Source of the DNA: J095 sp964517605
GTDB lineage: Bacteria; Chloroflexota; Anaerolineae; 4572-78; J111
NCBI GenBank assembly: GCA_964517605.1
Contig: CAZFCE010000001.1
Coordinates: forward strand, 62,001-126,000
Direction: 5' to 3'
Length of the DNA: 64,000 nucleotides
A program made the translations under genes and the position numbers. The notes under the pieces were generated by a model. The model had not been told where the DNA came from. It saw only the letters and a list, made by a program, of their open reading frames with translations, and made no database searches. Every line of letters begins with the position of its first letter. The first letter of the stretch is position 1. Below are positions 25,818 to 34,591 of the stretch, piece by piece.

Positions 25818-28256
25818 TTAGTTTAAATGCCACTCAACCGGTTGCAGGCGACCATCTTCTGTGGCCAGCGGTTGCGGTTCGGGGGGGCTGTCTGCCGGCG
25901 CGTCCGCCGCCTCCACCTCGTTGTGGGTGAGTTTAAACTGAGCCACCAGCGATTGCAGCATTTGCGCCATTTGGCTGAGCGTTTGCGCCGAGGCCGACAC
26001 TTCTTCAATTTGGGCGCTCATTTCCTGGGCGGCGGCGCTTACTTCTTCTACGGCGGCGCTGTTTTCCTGGCTAACGCTGGCAATGTTTTCAATGGCTTCG
26101 GTGGCCTGGCCGGAACTGGCGGCCATTTCCTCGGTGGAGGCGGTGTTTTCTTCTACCACCGCCGAGACCGTTTCCATAGTATCAACCAGGGCCGAGGCCG
26201 TGCCGCGCATGGTTTGGGCGGCCCCCACAATTTCTTCTACCTGTTGTTGCACGGTTTCGGCGGCTTGCAAAATATTCACCAGCGACGCGCCGGATTCGTT
26301 GGCGCGAACCACGCCCGTTTCTACTTCTTTGGCCCCGTCGTTCATGGCTTGTACGGCTTCGGCTACGGTTTGCTGGATGCCTTTAACCAGGCCGCCGATT
26401 TCCTTGGTGGCGTTGGCCGATTTTTCGGCCAGTTTGCGCACTTCGTCGGCCACCACGGCAAAGCCTTTGCCGTGTTCACCGGCGCGGGCGGCCTCAATGG
26501 CGGCGTTGAGGGCCAGCAGGTTGGTTTGGCTGGCAATGTCATCAATGGTTTCTACAATATCGCCAATTTGGCCGGAACGCCGGCCCATCTCTTGCACTTT
26601 TGTAACTGATTGCCCTACTTTGGTTTTGATGGTGGACATGCCCGCAATGGTTTGCTCAACGGTGTTGGCACCGGCGCGGGCCACGGCGGCAGCCTGGGCC
26701 GCGCCATTGGCTCCGGCGTGTGCGTTGCGAGTTACCTGCTCAATGTTGGCCGAAATTTGCGCCGTCATCCTTGATGATTGGCCCACCGCGTTGGCTTGTT
26801 CTTGCGCGCCTTTGGCCACGCCGTCTATGGCGCGGGTTAACTGGGTCACAATATCCACGGTTTGGTTAACGCTTTCGGTTTGCTGGGTAGCGCCCCTGGC
26901 CACTTGCTGAATGGTGGTTGTTACCTGCGCCACGGCTTGTTCGGTTTGCATGGCCGTTTGCGAAAGCTGCTCCGAGGCCTCGCTCAATTGGGCCGCCGAG
27001 GTGGTTACTTGCGCCAGCAGGCCGCGCATGTTGGTAATCATTTGAACAAACGCTGCGCCCAACGTATCGTTAGCGGATTTGGGAACAACCGTAACGGTCA
27101 GGTCGCCGGCGGCAACCTTTTCGGCGGCGGCGGCAATGTTTTGCACGTAGGCAATCAACCGCCGAAAGGCCGCTGCCAGTTGGCCAACTTCGTCTTTTTG
27201 GTCAAGGTTGATGGCCACATTTACGTTGCCATCGGCTATTTCATCCGAGATAAGCTGGAGCTTGTGAATGGGCGTGGTGATGGTGCGCGACAGGCTGATT
27301 GCCGCCACCACCCCAATGACCAGCGCCAGCCCAGCCACGCCAAGCGCCGTGTTGACGGCGGTGTTTTCGGCAGCCAGCATTTTGGCTTGTTGGGCATCGC
27401 GCAAATCCTCTGCCGCTGTTTGTACATTGCGGGCGGCAATCACCATATTGCTTTCTTGCTGGGCCTGGCGATTAGAAAGGGTAACAAAATTGCCAATGTA
27501 GGCATCGTACCCGTTCAGATTGCGGCGGATGCTGTCGGCCTGAATGCGGGCGGTTGAGGTTTGGGATTCGTCTTTCATGGTGGCCACAACGGACTGCATC
27601 TCTTCTACCAGCTTTTTGATGGCGGCGGTGGTTTCTTCCTGATTGTTGAAGGAGTATGATTTATCATACTGGTGGGCGGTTAGCATTAAATTGGTAACTT
27701 TATTGAGGTTATCAAGTTCGGCCAGGTAGTTTTTTACTACATCTTGGTTAACATTGGCCGACAGGTCGGCATGAAAGGCTTTTTCCTGGGCGGCGCGCAT
27801 TTCATCAATCACTCTAAAAACGTCGTTGGCGCGTTGGCCCATAATGGTGTTAAACTCTTGTTTTTGTTGTTCAAGGCTTACAAAATCGGTGAATTGGCCG
27901 TAATAATCATCCAGATTTTGCCCCAGACCGACCAGCAGTTCCTGGTCGGTCTGGGCGGGAAGTTGAGCGGAGGTTTGGGCCAATAGTTCTTTAAACGCCG
28001 GGATCAGGTCGTTCATCTTTTCCACGGCATTTTGGGTATCGCCTTCTCGCATGGTAAGGCCGCGCAGCATAAAGTTTTTTTCGTTACGGCGGGCATCCAG
28101 AATCATCGCCACCATTTGGTTGGCGTTGTTCATCATGCCGGCGTTAAAGGATACATTCTGCAAGCCGGTATAGCCCGCATACGCCACCAGTCCGGTTAAA
28201 ACCAGCACCAGCCCAAACCCTACGCCCAGTTTTAGCGAAAGTTTTACATCTTTCAT
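25818..28256 (-). CDS. Methyl-accepting chemotaxis protein, helical sensor
   Basis: An 812-residue transmembrane receptor. TM1 at about 10-30, a long all-helical periplasmic sensor (about 31-290, compatible with an HBM or 4HB-type bundle), TM2 at about 295-318, HAMP (PIHKLQLISDEIADGNVNV), a second HAMP-like segment around AAEKVAAGDLTVTV and a full signalling domain whose hairpin tip reads IASQTNLLALNAAIEAARAG. It relays ligand binding to CheA through CheW. No C-terminal CheR-tethering pentapeptide is seen; it ends PVEWHLN. It follows cheW by 48 bases in the same direction, so they are likely co-transcribed. Confidence 0.94.
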   Translation of the reverse strand: MKDVKLSLKLGVGFGLVLVLTGLVAYAGYTGLQNVSFNAGMMNNANQMVAMILDARRNEKNFMLRGLTMREGDTQNAVEKMNDLIPAFKELLAQTSAQLPAQTDQELLVGLGQNLDDYYGQFTDFVSLEQQKQEFNTIMGQRANDVFRVIDEMRAAQEKAFHADLSANVNQDVVKNYLAELDNLNKVTNLMLTAHQYDKSYSFNNQEETTAAIKKLVEEMQSVVATMKDESQTSTARIQADSIRRNLNGYDAYIGNFVTLSNRQAQQESNMVIAARNVQTAAEDLRDAQQAKMLAAENTAVNTALGVAGLALVIGVVAAISLSRTITTPIHKLQLISDEIADGNVNVAINLDQKDEVGQLAAAFRRLIAYVQNIAAAAEKVAAGDLTVTVVPKSANDTLGAAFVQMITNMRGLLAQVTTSAAQLSEASEQLSQTAMQTEQAVAQVTTTIQQVARGATQQTESVNQTVDIVTQLTRAIDGVAKGAQEQANAVGQSSRMTAQISANIEQVTRNAHAGANGAAQAAAVARAGANTVEQTIAGMSTIKTKVGQSVTKVQEMGRRSGQIGDIVETIDDIASQTNLLALNAAIEAARAGEHGKGFAVVADEVRKLAEKSANATKEIGGLVKGIQQTVAEAVQAMNDGAKEVETGVVRANESGASLVNILQAAETVQQQVEEIVGAAQTMRGTASALVDTMETVSAVVEENTASTEEMAASSGQATEAIENIASVSQENSAAVEEVSAAAQEMSAQIEEVSASAQTLSQMAQMLQSLVAQFKLTHNEVEAADAPADSPPEPQPLATEDGRLQPVEWHLN

Positions 28257-28304
28257 TACAACCCTCCCGGAAAGAAAACGCCTGAGTTACGGTGGAATTA
28301 AGAA

Positions 28305-28787
28305 TCAAGTAGAAGCCGGAAGTTGTTTGGCGTCTATTTGTTGCATGCCGGTGAGTTTTAGTTTTTCTTCAAATGACAGCACCTTGTGCAAATCCAGCAA
28401 AATGATCAGCCGCTCGCTAACCTTGGCAATGCCGGTGATAAACGTGGAATCCACGGTTGTTACCAGCGGCGATGGCGGCTCGATGTCTTCTACCGGCACG
28501 CGCAGCACCTCGTTAACGGCATCCACAATCATGCCCACCGTTTGCCCTTCGATTTCAACCACCACAATCCGGGTGTCTCTGGATTCCTCGGCTCTGACCA
28601 GATCAAAGCGTTTGCGCAAATCAATCACGGGTAACACCGTGCCGCGCAGGTTAATCACTCCTTCCACAAATTCGGGGGCGCGGGGCAGGGCGGTAATAGT
28701 TTGGAGCTTGATAATGCTTTCTACGGTGGCAATCTCTACCCCGTAGTGCTCGTTAGCGAGCTTAAAAATAACAAACTGGGTTTCCAT
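28305..28787 (-). CDS. cheW: Chemotaxis coupling protein CheW
   Basis: A 160-residue single-domain CheW: METQFVIFKLANEHYGVEI at the start, INLRGTVLPVIDLRKRF in the middle and a GIAKVSERLIILLDLHKVL end. It links receptors to CheA in the sensory array. AAGGAGAA precedes the ATG. It is the only soluble che component in the window and sits inside the receptor cluster, so its partners CheA, CheR and CheB must be encoded elsewhere. Confidence 0.95.
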   Translation of the reverse strand: METQFVIFKLANEHYGVEIATVESIIKLQTITALPRAPEFVEGVINLRGTVLPVIDLRKRFDLVRAEESRDTRIVVVEIEGQTVGMIVDAVNEVLRVPVEDIEPPSPLVTTVDSTFITGIAKVSERLIILLDLHKVLSFEEKLKLTGMQQIDAKQLPAST

Positions 28788-28879
28788 AGTTATTCTCCTT
28801 GGGTAAAAATTTTCAGGTTAATTGCCGATCACAAACCAAAAAGGGAGAGCAAAAGTATTTTACCGACAGGCGGCTCTTT

Positions 28880-29377
28880 TTATAGCTTTTTCCCGATCAG
28901 TTTCCAAACCTCGGCCATAAATATTTCTACATGATTAATATCCTCCGGGTTGTATTCATCCTTCTTGTTGCCTACCCCCACTAAAAGAACCATTTTTGAG
29001 CCGTTCCAGATGGGCACGCCCATAAATTTTTTAATTTTAACGTGCCCCGCCGGGTATCCTCTTTTAGTTGATTTAACCAGATGTTCGTAATCGTTTACTA
29101 TCACGGCCTTTCGGTCTCTCACCGGATCACCCCACAGGCCGGTGTCGCCCACTTTGTACACCACGGGTTTATCTACCATTGAGCAACTGGTCATAGCGCC
29201 TGCAGAAAAACCAATAATAGTCATGGTATCTTCGTCCGGGGTGACAGTGCCAAAAAAAGCCACGGTTGACCCGGTTAAACTGCATAAATAGGCGGTAATA
29301 TGGTTTTTTAATTTATCAATAGGTTGAACAGAAAGGTTGTTGATGGCATTAATCGCATGTTGCACTTTATCGTCCAT
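28880..29377 (-). CDS. Stand-alone GAF-like domain protein
   Basis: A 165-residue soluble protein. It looks like a single GAF domain of the subgroup with a KAVIVNDY segment followed by STKRGYPAGHVKIKKFMGVPI and a last helix. That subgroup is usually found inside histidine kinases and diguanylate cyclases, here it stands alone. AAAGGAG precedes the ATG. It lies between two receptors and cheW on the same strand, which suggests a sensory or adaptor role in that array; the ligand is unknown. Confidence 0.75.
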   Translation of the reverse strand: MDDKVQHAINAINNLSVQPIDKLKNHITAYLCSLTGSTVAFFGTVTPDEDTMTIIGFSAGAMTSCSMVDKPVVYKVGDTGLWGDPVRDRKAVIVNDYEHLVKSTKRGYPAGHVKIKKFMGVPIWNGSKMVLLVGVGNKKDEYNPEDINHVEIFMAEVWKLIGKKL

Positions 29378-29482
29378 TGTTGAAAAACTCCTTTGTGATG
29401 ATTTTTGAAGCCGAAAAATCTGGTTTCCGGCTCATTTTTGTTAACACTTCCGTAAAAATTACCAGGCCGGCAGATGGAATGG

Positions 29483-31945
29483 CTACCCCCGTGCCGTTGG
29501 TACCGGTTCCTTTTTGTGGCCGTTGGCCAGCCGGGCCGGGGCCGGCGCGGCGAAAGCCGGCGGGATGGCGGCGATGGGATTGGGCCGGGCGGCGGTGTTA
29601 GAGGTGAGAGTAAACTCGCCGACCAGGGCTTGCAGGGTTTGAGCCATCTGGCTGAGGGTGTGAGCCGAGGCGGTGACTTCCTCCACCTGGGCGCTCATCT
29701 CCTCGGCGGCGGCGTTCACCTCTTCGGTGGCGGCGCTGTTTTCCTGGCTGATGCTGGCAATGTTCTCAATGCTGGAACTGACCTCGCCGGAACTGGCGGC
29801 CATTTCTTCGGTGGAGGCGGTGTTCTCCTCAACAATGGCCGAGACGGTTTCCATAGCCCCGACCAGTTCGGCGGAGGCGGCGTTCATTTGTTGGGCGGCG
29901 GCGGCAATGGTTTCGGCCTGGCGGGTGACGGTTTCGGCGGCGGCGAGAATATCGGCCAGAGCCGCGCCGGAGGCGTTGGCCCGCTGCACGCCCTGTTCCA
30001 CCTCTTTGGCCCCTTCATCCATGGCCTGCACGGCTTCATTCACGGTTTGCTGGATGCCCTTGATGAGGCCGCCGATTTCTTTGGTGGCGGTGGCGGACTT
30101 TTCGGCCAGTTTGCGGACTTCATCGGCGACGACGGCAAAGCCCTTGCCGTGTTCGCCGGCGCGGGCGGCCTCGATGGCGGCGTTGAGGGCGAGGAGGTTG
30201 GTTTGGCTGGCAATGTCGTCAATGGTTTCAACGATAGCGCCGATTTGGTGGGAGCGGAGGCCCATTTCCTGGACTTTTTGGGCGGAGAGGCCGACTTTGG
30301 TTTTGATGGCGTGCATGCCCTGAAGGGTTTGTTCGACCATAGCGGCGCCCTGGCGGGCGGTGGTGGCGGCGTTGGCGGCGCCCTGAGCGCCGGCCTGGGC
30401 GTTGGCGGCAACTTGGTCAACGGCGGAGGATATTTGGGCGGCGATGGTGGCGGACTTGCCGACGGCGGTGGCCTGTTCCTGAGCGCCGTGGGCCACGCCT
30501 TCGATGGCGCGGATGACCTGTTCGACAACCTGTTGAGAGCGGTTAACGCTTTCGGTTTGTTGGGTGGTGCCGGTGGCGATTTGCTGGATGGTTTGAGTGA
30601 CCTGTTCGGCGGCCTGGCCGGCCTGGCTGGCGATATCGGAGAGTTGGCCGGCGGAGACGCCCAATCCGGTGGCGTTGTTGGCTACCTGGCTCACCAACTG
30701 GTGCAAATTAGTAATCATCTGGGCAAAAGCGTTGCCCAGCACGTCGCGCGTGGATTGCGGGGTGACGGTTTGGGTTAAATTGCCGTCGGCAATGCTGGTG
30801 GCGGTACCGGCCATGCTTTGCAGGTAGGCAATCATCTGCGTAAACGAGGCGGCAATCTGCCCAATTTCATCGGTGGATTTAATCTCAAGGGTTTGGTTAA
30901 GGTCGCCTTCGGCGATTTTTTGAGCGGCCTGGTGCACCTGAGCCAGCGGTTTGGTAACGCTCCGGGCAAAGGTAATGCTCACAATCAAGCCCAGCACCAC
31001 TGCCACCACCCCGGCGATGGCAAAGTAAGTAAGGGCCTGCGAGAAAACGTTGCTGGCTTCAAGTTTGCTGGCGTCGGCGGCGTTCCAGCCGGCGTCTTCG
31101 GCTTTCATGGCGTTATCCTGCACTTTGGTGCCAATTTCGGCCATTTGGGCCAGCACCGCCGTTAAGTCCTGGTCGTTCTTTACCCAATCCTGAGCGGCAG
31201 TATGGTAGGCGGTGGTGGCGGCCCTTGCCGTATCTATACGTTGCAGTTCATCGGCGGCGGTGGTAACTTTTTGCAGGTCGTCGTACAGTTTATTCAGCTT
31301 GGTAATGTTGGCTTCCAGCCCGGTAAACTCCCGCGAGTCCTTGTAGAGCATATAGTTTTTTTCGTGCAGCCGGGTTTGCAGGGCGGTATCCCAAATATCT
31401 ACCACAATTGCCAGCGCCTCTTTGGCCTGGCTGGAAGTATCCTTCATTTTGGCCTGAAAGTAAGCCGAGGCTTCGTTAACTACCACCTGCCCTTTTTCAT
31501 CCATTGTTTTGGCGGCGGCGCGGTTATTCTGAAGTTTGCCCACGCCATCGTTATAGAGTTTTTTGTACTCTTCGGTAACGGTGCGCACTTCTTGCGATTT
31601 GCTCAGCAAATCCTGGTCGTTGTACTGGGTGGCTACCTTATCAACCGCATCCAACGAAACCATAATCTGATCAATGTTGGCCATAGCCGATTGTTGATAT
31701 TTGGTATCCTGGTACAGCAAGTACATTTTTTCATCCATAATGGTGCGCAGGGCGTACCGCTCAACCGCCGTGGCGTTTTTTACCGAAGGCACGCGCTGGT
31801 CGGTAATTTCGGCCAGGATGGCGTTAATGCTCTGCATATTCATTACACCCAGGCTGCCTACAATTCCCACCACCAGCAAAACCACCAGTAAAAAGACCAC
31901 TAATAGTTTTGTTCCCATTCGTAAATTAGTAAATTTGGCTATCAT
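29483..31945 (-). CDS. Methyl-accepting chemotaxis protein with duplicated signalling module
   Basis: An 820-residue receptor: TM1 at about 13-34, helical sensor to about 300, TM2 at about 305-330, a HAMP (PLAQVHQAAQKIAEGDLNQ) and second HAMP-like repeat, then the signalling domain with the usual IASQTNLLALNAAIEAARAG tip. The last about 400 residues are encoded by a repeat that matches the neighbouring receptor nearly base for base (see 29499-30696); only the final residues differ, PTARG here. The sensor halves are unrelated in sequence, so the two receptors should hear different signals but talk identically to CheA. Confidence 0.94.
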   Translation of the reverse strand: MIAKFTNLRMGTKLLVVFLLVVLLVVGIVGSLGVMNMQSINAILAEITDQRVPSVKNATAVERYALRTIMDEKMYLLYQDTKYQQSAMANIDQIMVSLDAVDKVATQYNDQDLLSKSQEVRTVTEEYKKLYNDGVGKLQNNRAAAKTMDEKGQVVVNEASAYFQAKMKDTSSQAKEALAIVVDIWDTALQTRLHEKNYMLYKDSREFTGLEANITKLNKLYDDLQKVTTAADELQRIDTARAATTAYHTAAQDWVKNDQDLTAVLAQMAEIGTKVQDNAMKAEDAGWNAADASKLEASNVFSQALTYFAIAGVVAVVLGLIVSITFARSVTKPLAQVHQAAQKIAEGDLNQTLEIKSTDEIGQIAASFTQMIAYLQSMAGTATSIADGNLTQTVTPQSTRDVLGNAFAQMITNLHQLVSQVANNATGLGVSAGQLSDIASQAGQAAEQVTQTIQQIATGTTQQTESVNRSQQVVEQVIRAIEGVAHGAQEQATAVGKSATIAAQISSAVDQVAANAQAGAQGAANAATTARQGAAMVEQTLQGMHAIKTKVGLSAQKVQEMGLRSHQIGAIVETIDDIASQTNLLALNAAIEAARAGEHGKGFAVVADEVRKLAEKSATATKEIGGLIKGIQQTVNEAVQAMDEGAKEVEQGVQRANASGAALADILAAAETVTRQAETIAAAAQQMNAASAELVGAMETVSAIVEENTASTEEMAASSGEVSSSIENIASISQENSAATEEVNAAAEEMSAQVEEVTASAHTLSQMAQTLQALVGEFTLTSNTAARPNPIAAIPPAFAAPAPARLANGHKKEPVPTARG
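29499..30696. repeat. 1198-bp direct repeat, copy 1 (receptor signalling domain)
   Basis: Matches 32000-33197 at a constant offset of 2501 bp. Line-by-line comparison shows a single difference, G30656 against A33157, a silent change in a Val codon. The repeat begins four codons before each gene's end and stops abruptly inside the coding region before the signalling domain's first helix. Codon choices inside it differ from those used for the same residues in the other three receptors. Confidence 0.95.
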
Positions 31946-31989
31946 GTTGCGTTTCTCCTGTTAGTTCGATAATCGCTTCATTAACCTGA

Positions 31990-34419
31990 TTAAAAGTGTG
32001 GTACCGGTTCCTTTTTGTGGCCGTTGGCCAGCCGGGCCGGGGCCGGCGCGGCGAAAGCCGGCGGGATGGCGGCGATGGGATTGGGCCGGGCGGCGGTGTT
32101 AGAGGTGAGAGTAAACTCGCCGACCAGGGCTTGCAGGGTTTGAGCCATCTGGCTGAGGGTGTGAGCCGAGGCGGTGACTTCCTCCACCTGGGCGCTCATC
32201 TCCTCGGCGGCGGCGTTCACCTCTTCGGTGGCGGCGCTGTTTTCCTGGCTGATGCTGGCAATGTTCTCAATGCTGGAACTGACCTCGCCGGAACTGGCGG
32301 CCATTTCTTCGGTGGAGGCGGTGTTCTCCTCAACAATGGCCGAGACGGTTTCCATAGCCCCGACCAGTTCGGCGGAGGCGGCGTTCATTTGTTGGGCGGC
32401 GGCGGCAATGGTTTCGGCCTGGCGGGTGACGGTTTCGGCGGCGGCGAGAATATCGGCCAGAGCCGCGCCGGAGGCGTTGGCCCGCTGCACGCCCTGTTCC
32501 ACCTCTTTGGCCCCTTCATCCATGGCCTGCACGGCTTCATTCACGGTTTGCTGGATGCCCTTGATGAGGCCGCCGATTTCTTTGGTGGCGGTGGCGGACT
32601 TTTCGGCCAGTTTGCGGACTTCATCGGCGACGACGGCAAAGCCCTTGCCGTGTTCGCCGGCGCGGGCGGCCTCGATGGCGGCGTTGAGGGCGAGGAGGTT
32701 GGTTTGGCTGGCAATGTCGTCAATGGTTTCAACGATAGCGCCGATTTGGTGGGAGCGGAGGCCCATTTCCTGGACTTTTTGGGCGGAGAGGCCGACTTTG
32801 GTTTTGATGGCGTGCATGCCCTGAAGGGTTTGTTCGACCATAGCGGCGCCCTGGCGGGCGGTGGTGGCGGCGTTGGCGGCGCCCTGAGCGCCGGCCTGGG
32901 CGTTGGCGGCAACTTGGTCAACGGCGGAGGATATTTGGGCGGCGATGGTGGCGGACTTGCCGACGGCGGTGGCCTGTTCCTGAGCGCCGTGGGCCACGCC
33001 TTCGATGGCGCGGATGACCTGTTCGACAACCTGTTGAGAGCGGTTAACGCTTTCGGTTTGTTGGGTGGTGCCGGTGGCGATTTGCTGGATGGTTTGAGTG
33101 ACCTGTTCGGCGGCCTGGCCGGCCTGGCTGGCGATATCGGAGAGTTGGCCGGCGGAAACGCCCAATCCGGTGGCGTTGTTGGCTACCTGGCTCACCAGTT
33201 CGCGCAGGTTAACCGTCATCTGGCTAAAGGCGTCGCCGGTTTGTTGCAGCCGGGTGATGATGTTGTTAAAGGCGTGGGCCATTACCCCCACTTCGCTGCG
33301 CGAGTTAATAGCCAGCGGTTGCGCCTTGATGGTAAGGTTGCGGGTAAGGTCGCCCCGGGCCAGCGCCTTCATTTCAATCACCAGGGTTTCCAGATCGCCT
33401 TCGGCAATTTGCTGCGATACTTGCGTAACCAGGTGCAGCGGTTTGGTAATGCTTTGGGCAATAAGCCAACCCAGGCTCAAGCCCACCACCACCACCGTGA
33501 TAATTGTGCCCAGCACCACCCACTGGGTTTGCTGCACCAGTTGATCAACCCGGGCGTTTTCGGCTTCAAAATCCTTTTTAACGCTGGTTGACATAGCCGA
33601 GCCGGTTTGGGCCACTTTTGGCCCAATAGCGCCCAGTTTATCGTTGTAGAGCATGTTTTGCTGGTCAAAATCGGTTTTCAGGCTGTCAAACCCGGTGGCA
33701 TACGCTTCGGTGGCTTTTTGGGCGGCCACGGCTAGCTGGCGCTGGCCGGGATCGGTTATTTCCGTATCCAGTTTTTTGTAGGCGGCCAAGGCTTCGGTGT
33801 GATGTTGTTTAAATAACTCCGCTGTCTTTGGATCGCCGGATTCCAGGTATTTAAATACATCCAACCGCATGCGCAGAACGGCTTGTTGGGCATCGCCGGC
33901 GTAAAGCGCCACCGTGTCTTCATCGGTTCTCACGGCGTCAATTCGGATTTTTTGAAGATTGTCTTCGGCCAGCGGCCCCTGCACATCGAGCACGTTTTGT
34001 TCTACTTGCCGCCAACCGGAAATTAGCCGGGCAATTTCGGTAAAAGTAGTTTCGTAATCTTGCAGGCCCGTTTTTATATCGGTGAGCATAGCTACCCGTT
34101 CATTCTGGGTAATCTCCTGGTCGGCCTGCTGAAGCATATCCTGAAAATCTTTAAAATTTTGCTGGTAGGCTACCAGGCTGGGTTCGTCTTTTTGCTTCAG
34201 GTATTTCAAGGCGGCCAGCCGGGTGGCGTAAATTTGCGAAACCACGGCATCGGCCAGGTGCTGGTCGTTGGCCAGGTTGCTGGCCAGGTTATCTACGCTG
34301 CTCCCAATCTGGTTAACGCGAAGAATAGCCACTACTCCAACCAAAGAAATCAACATTAGCCCGATGGCATAGCCGGCCAAAATACGGGTTCCTACACTTA
34401 AATTGTTGAAAAAGTTCAT
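31990..34419 (-). CDS. Methyl-accepting chemotaxis protein, second holder of the shared module
   Basis: An 809-residue receptor. TM1 at about 14-32, a roughly 250-residue helical sensor of 4HB/HBM type, TM2 around WVVLGTIITVVVVGLSLGW, a HAMP (PLHLVTQVSQQIAEGDLET), a second HAMP-like segment (LARGDLTRNLTI) and the shared signalling module. It ends KKEPVPHF, diverging from its neighbour only in the last two residues. The neighbouring receptor gene starts 44 bases downstream, so both are probably on one transcript. Confidence 0.94.
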   Translation of the reverse strand: MNFFNNLSVGTRILAGYAIGLMLISLVGVVAILRVNQIGSSVDNLASNLANDQHLADAVVSQIYATRLAALKYLKQKDEPSLVAYQQNFKDFQDMLQQADQEITQNERVAMLTDIKTGLQDYETTFTEIARLISGWRQVEQNVLDVQGPLAEDNLQKIRIDAVRTDEDTVALYAGDAQQAVLRMRLDVFKYLESGDPKTAELFKQHHTEALAAYKKLDTEITDPGQRQLAVAAQKATEAYATGFDSLKTDFDQQNMLYNDKLGAIGPKVAQTGSAMSTSVKKDFEAENARVDQLVQQTQWVVLGTIITVVVVGLSLGWLIAQSITKPLHLVTQVSQQIAEGDLETLVIEMKALARGDLTRNLTIKAQPLAINSRSEVGVMAHAFNNIITRLQQTGDAFSQMTVNLRELVSQVANNATGLGVSAGQLSDIASQAGQAAEQVTQTIQQIATGTTQQTESVNRSQQVVEQVIRAIEGVAHGAQEQATAVGKSATIAAQISSAVDQVAANAQAGAQGAANAATTARQGAAMVEQTLQGMHAIKTKVGLSAQKVQEMGLRSHQIGAIVETIDDIASQTNLLALNAAIEAARAGEHGKGFAVVADEVRKLAEKSATATKEIGGLIKGIQQTVNEAVQAMDEGAKEVEQGVQRANASGAALADILAAAETVTRQAETIAAAAQQMNAASAELVGAMETVSAIVEENTASTEEMAASSGEVSSSIENIASISQENSAATEEVNAAAEEMSAQVEEVTASAHTLSQMAQTLQALVGEFTLTSNTAARPNPIAAIPPAFAAPAPARLANGHKKEPVPHF
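32000..33197. repeat. 1198-bp direct repeat, copy 2 (receptor signalling domain)
   Basis: Partner of 29499-30696 with one mismatch. The two lie in the same orientation 2501 bp apart, so recombination between them would delete one receptor's worth of DNA and leave a chimeric receptor in frame. Confidence 0.95.
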
Positions 34420-34553
34420 TACAATCCTCCCAGTGTGTTGAATGGTTGGCAGCTTGTCGCCCCGGCTTCCTTAAATTGATAAAGCAAAAGGGTGAGGAGT
34501 TACCAAAATTTTATATTAACGCCCGAAAATTGGCGTCGTTCAAAAAACCAGAA

Positions 34554-34591
34554 AGCAGGTTACGTTTTTAGCGTATTTAGCGTAACCTGCT
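34554..34591 (-). terminator. Hairpin overlapping the end of the third receptor gene
   Basis: AGCAGGTTACG (34554-34564) pairs with CGTAACCTGCT (34581-34591). The right arm is the last codons of the gene ending at 34577. On the minus strand the stem is followed by a broken T-rich stretch, so termination is plausible but not certain. Confidence 0.5.

Noticed and set aside
31996..33591. Long plus-strand open frame of 531 codons opposite a receptor gene
   Set aside because: It is a Gly-rich shadow of the chemoreceptor on the other strand, has no ribosome-binding site, and the same shadow occurs opposite the repeat copy at 29474-30778.
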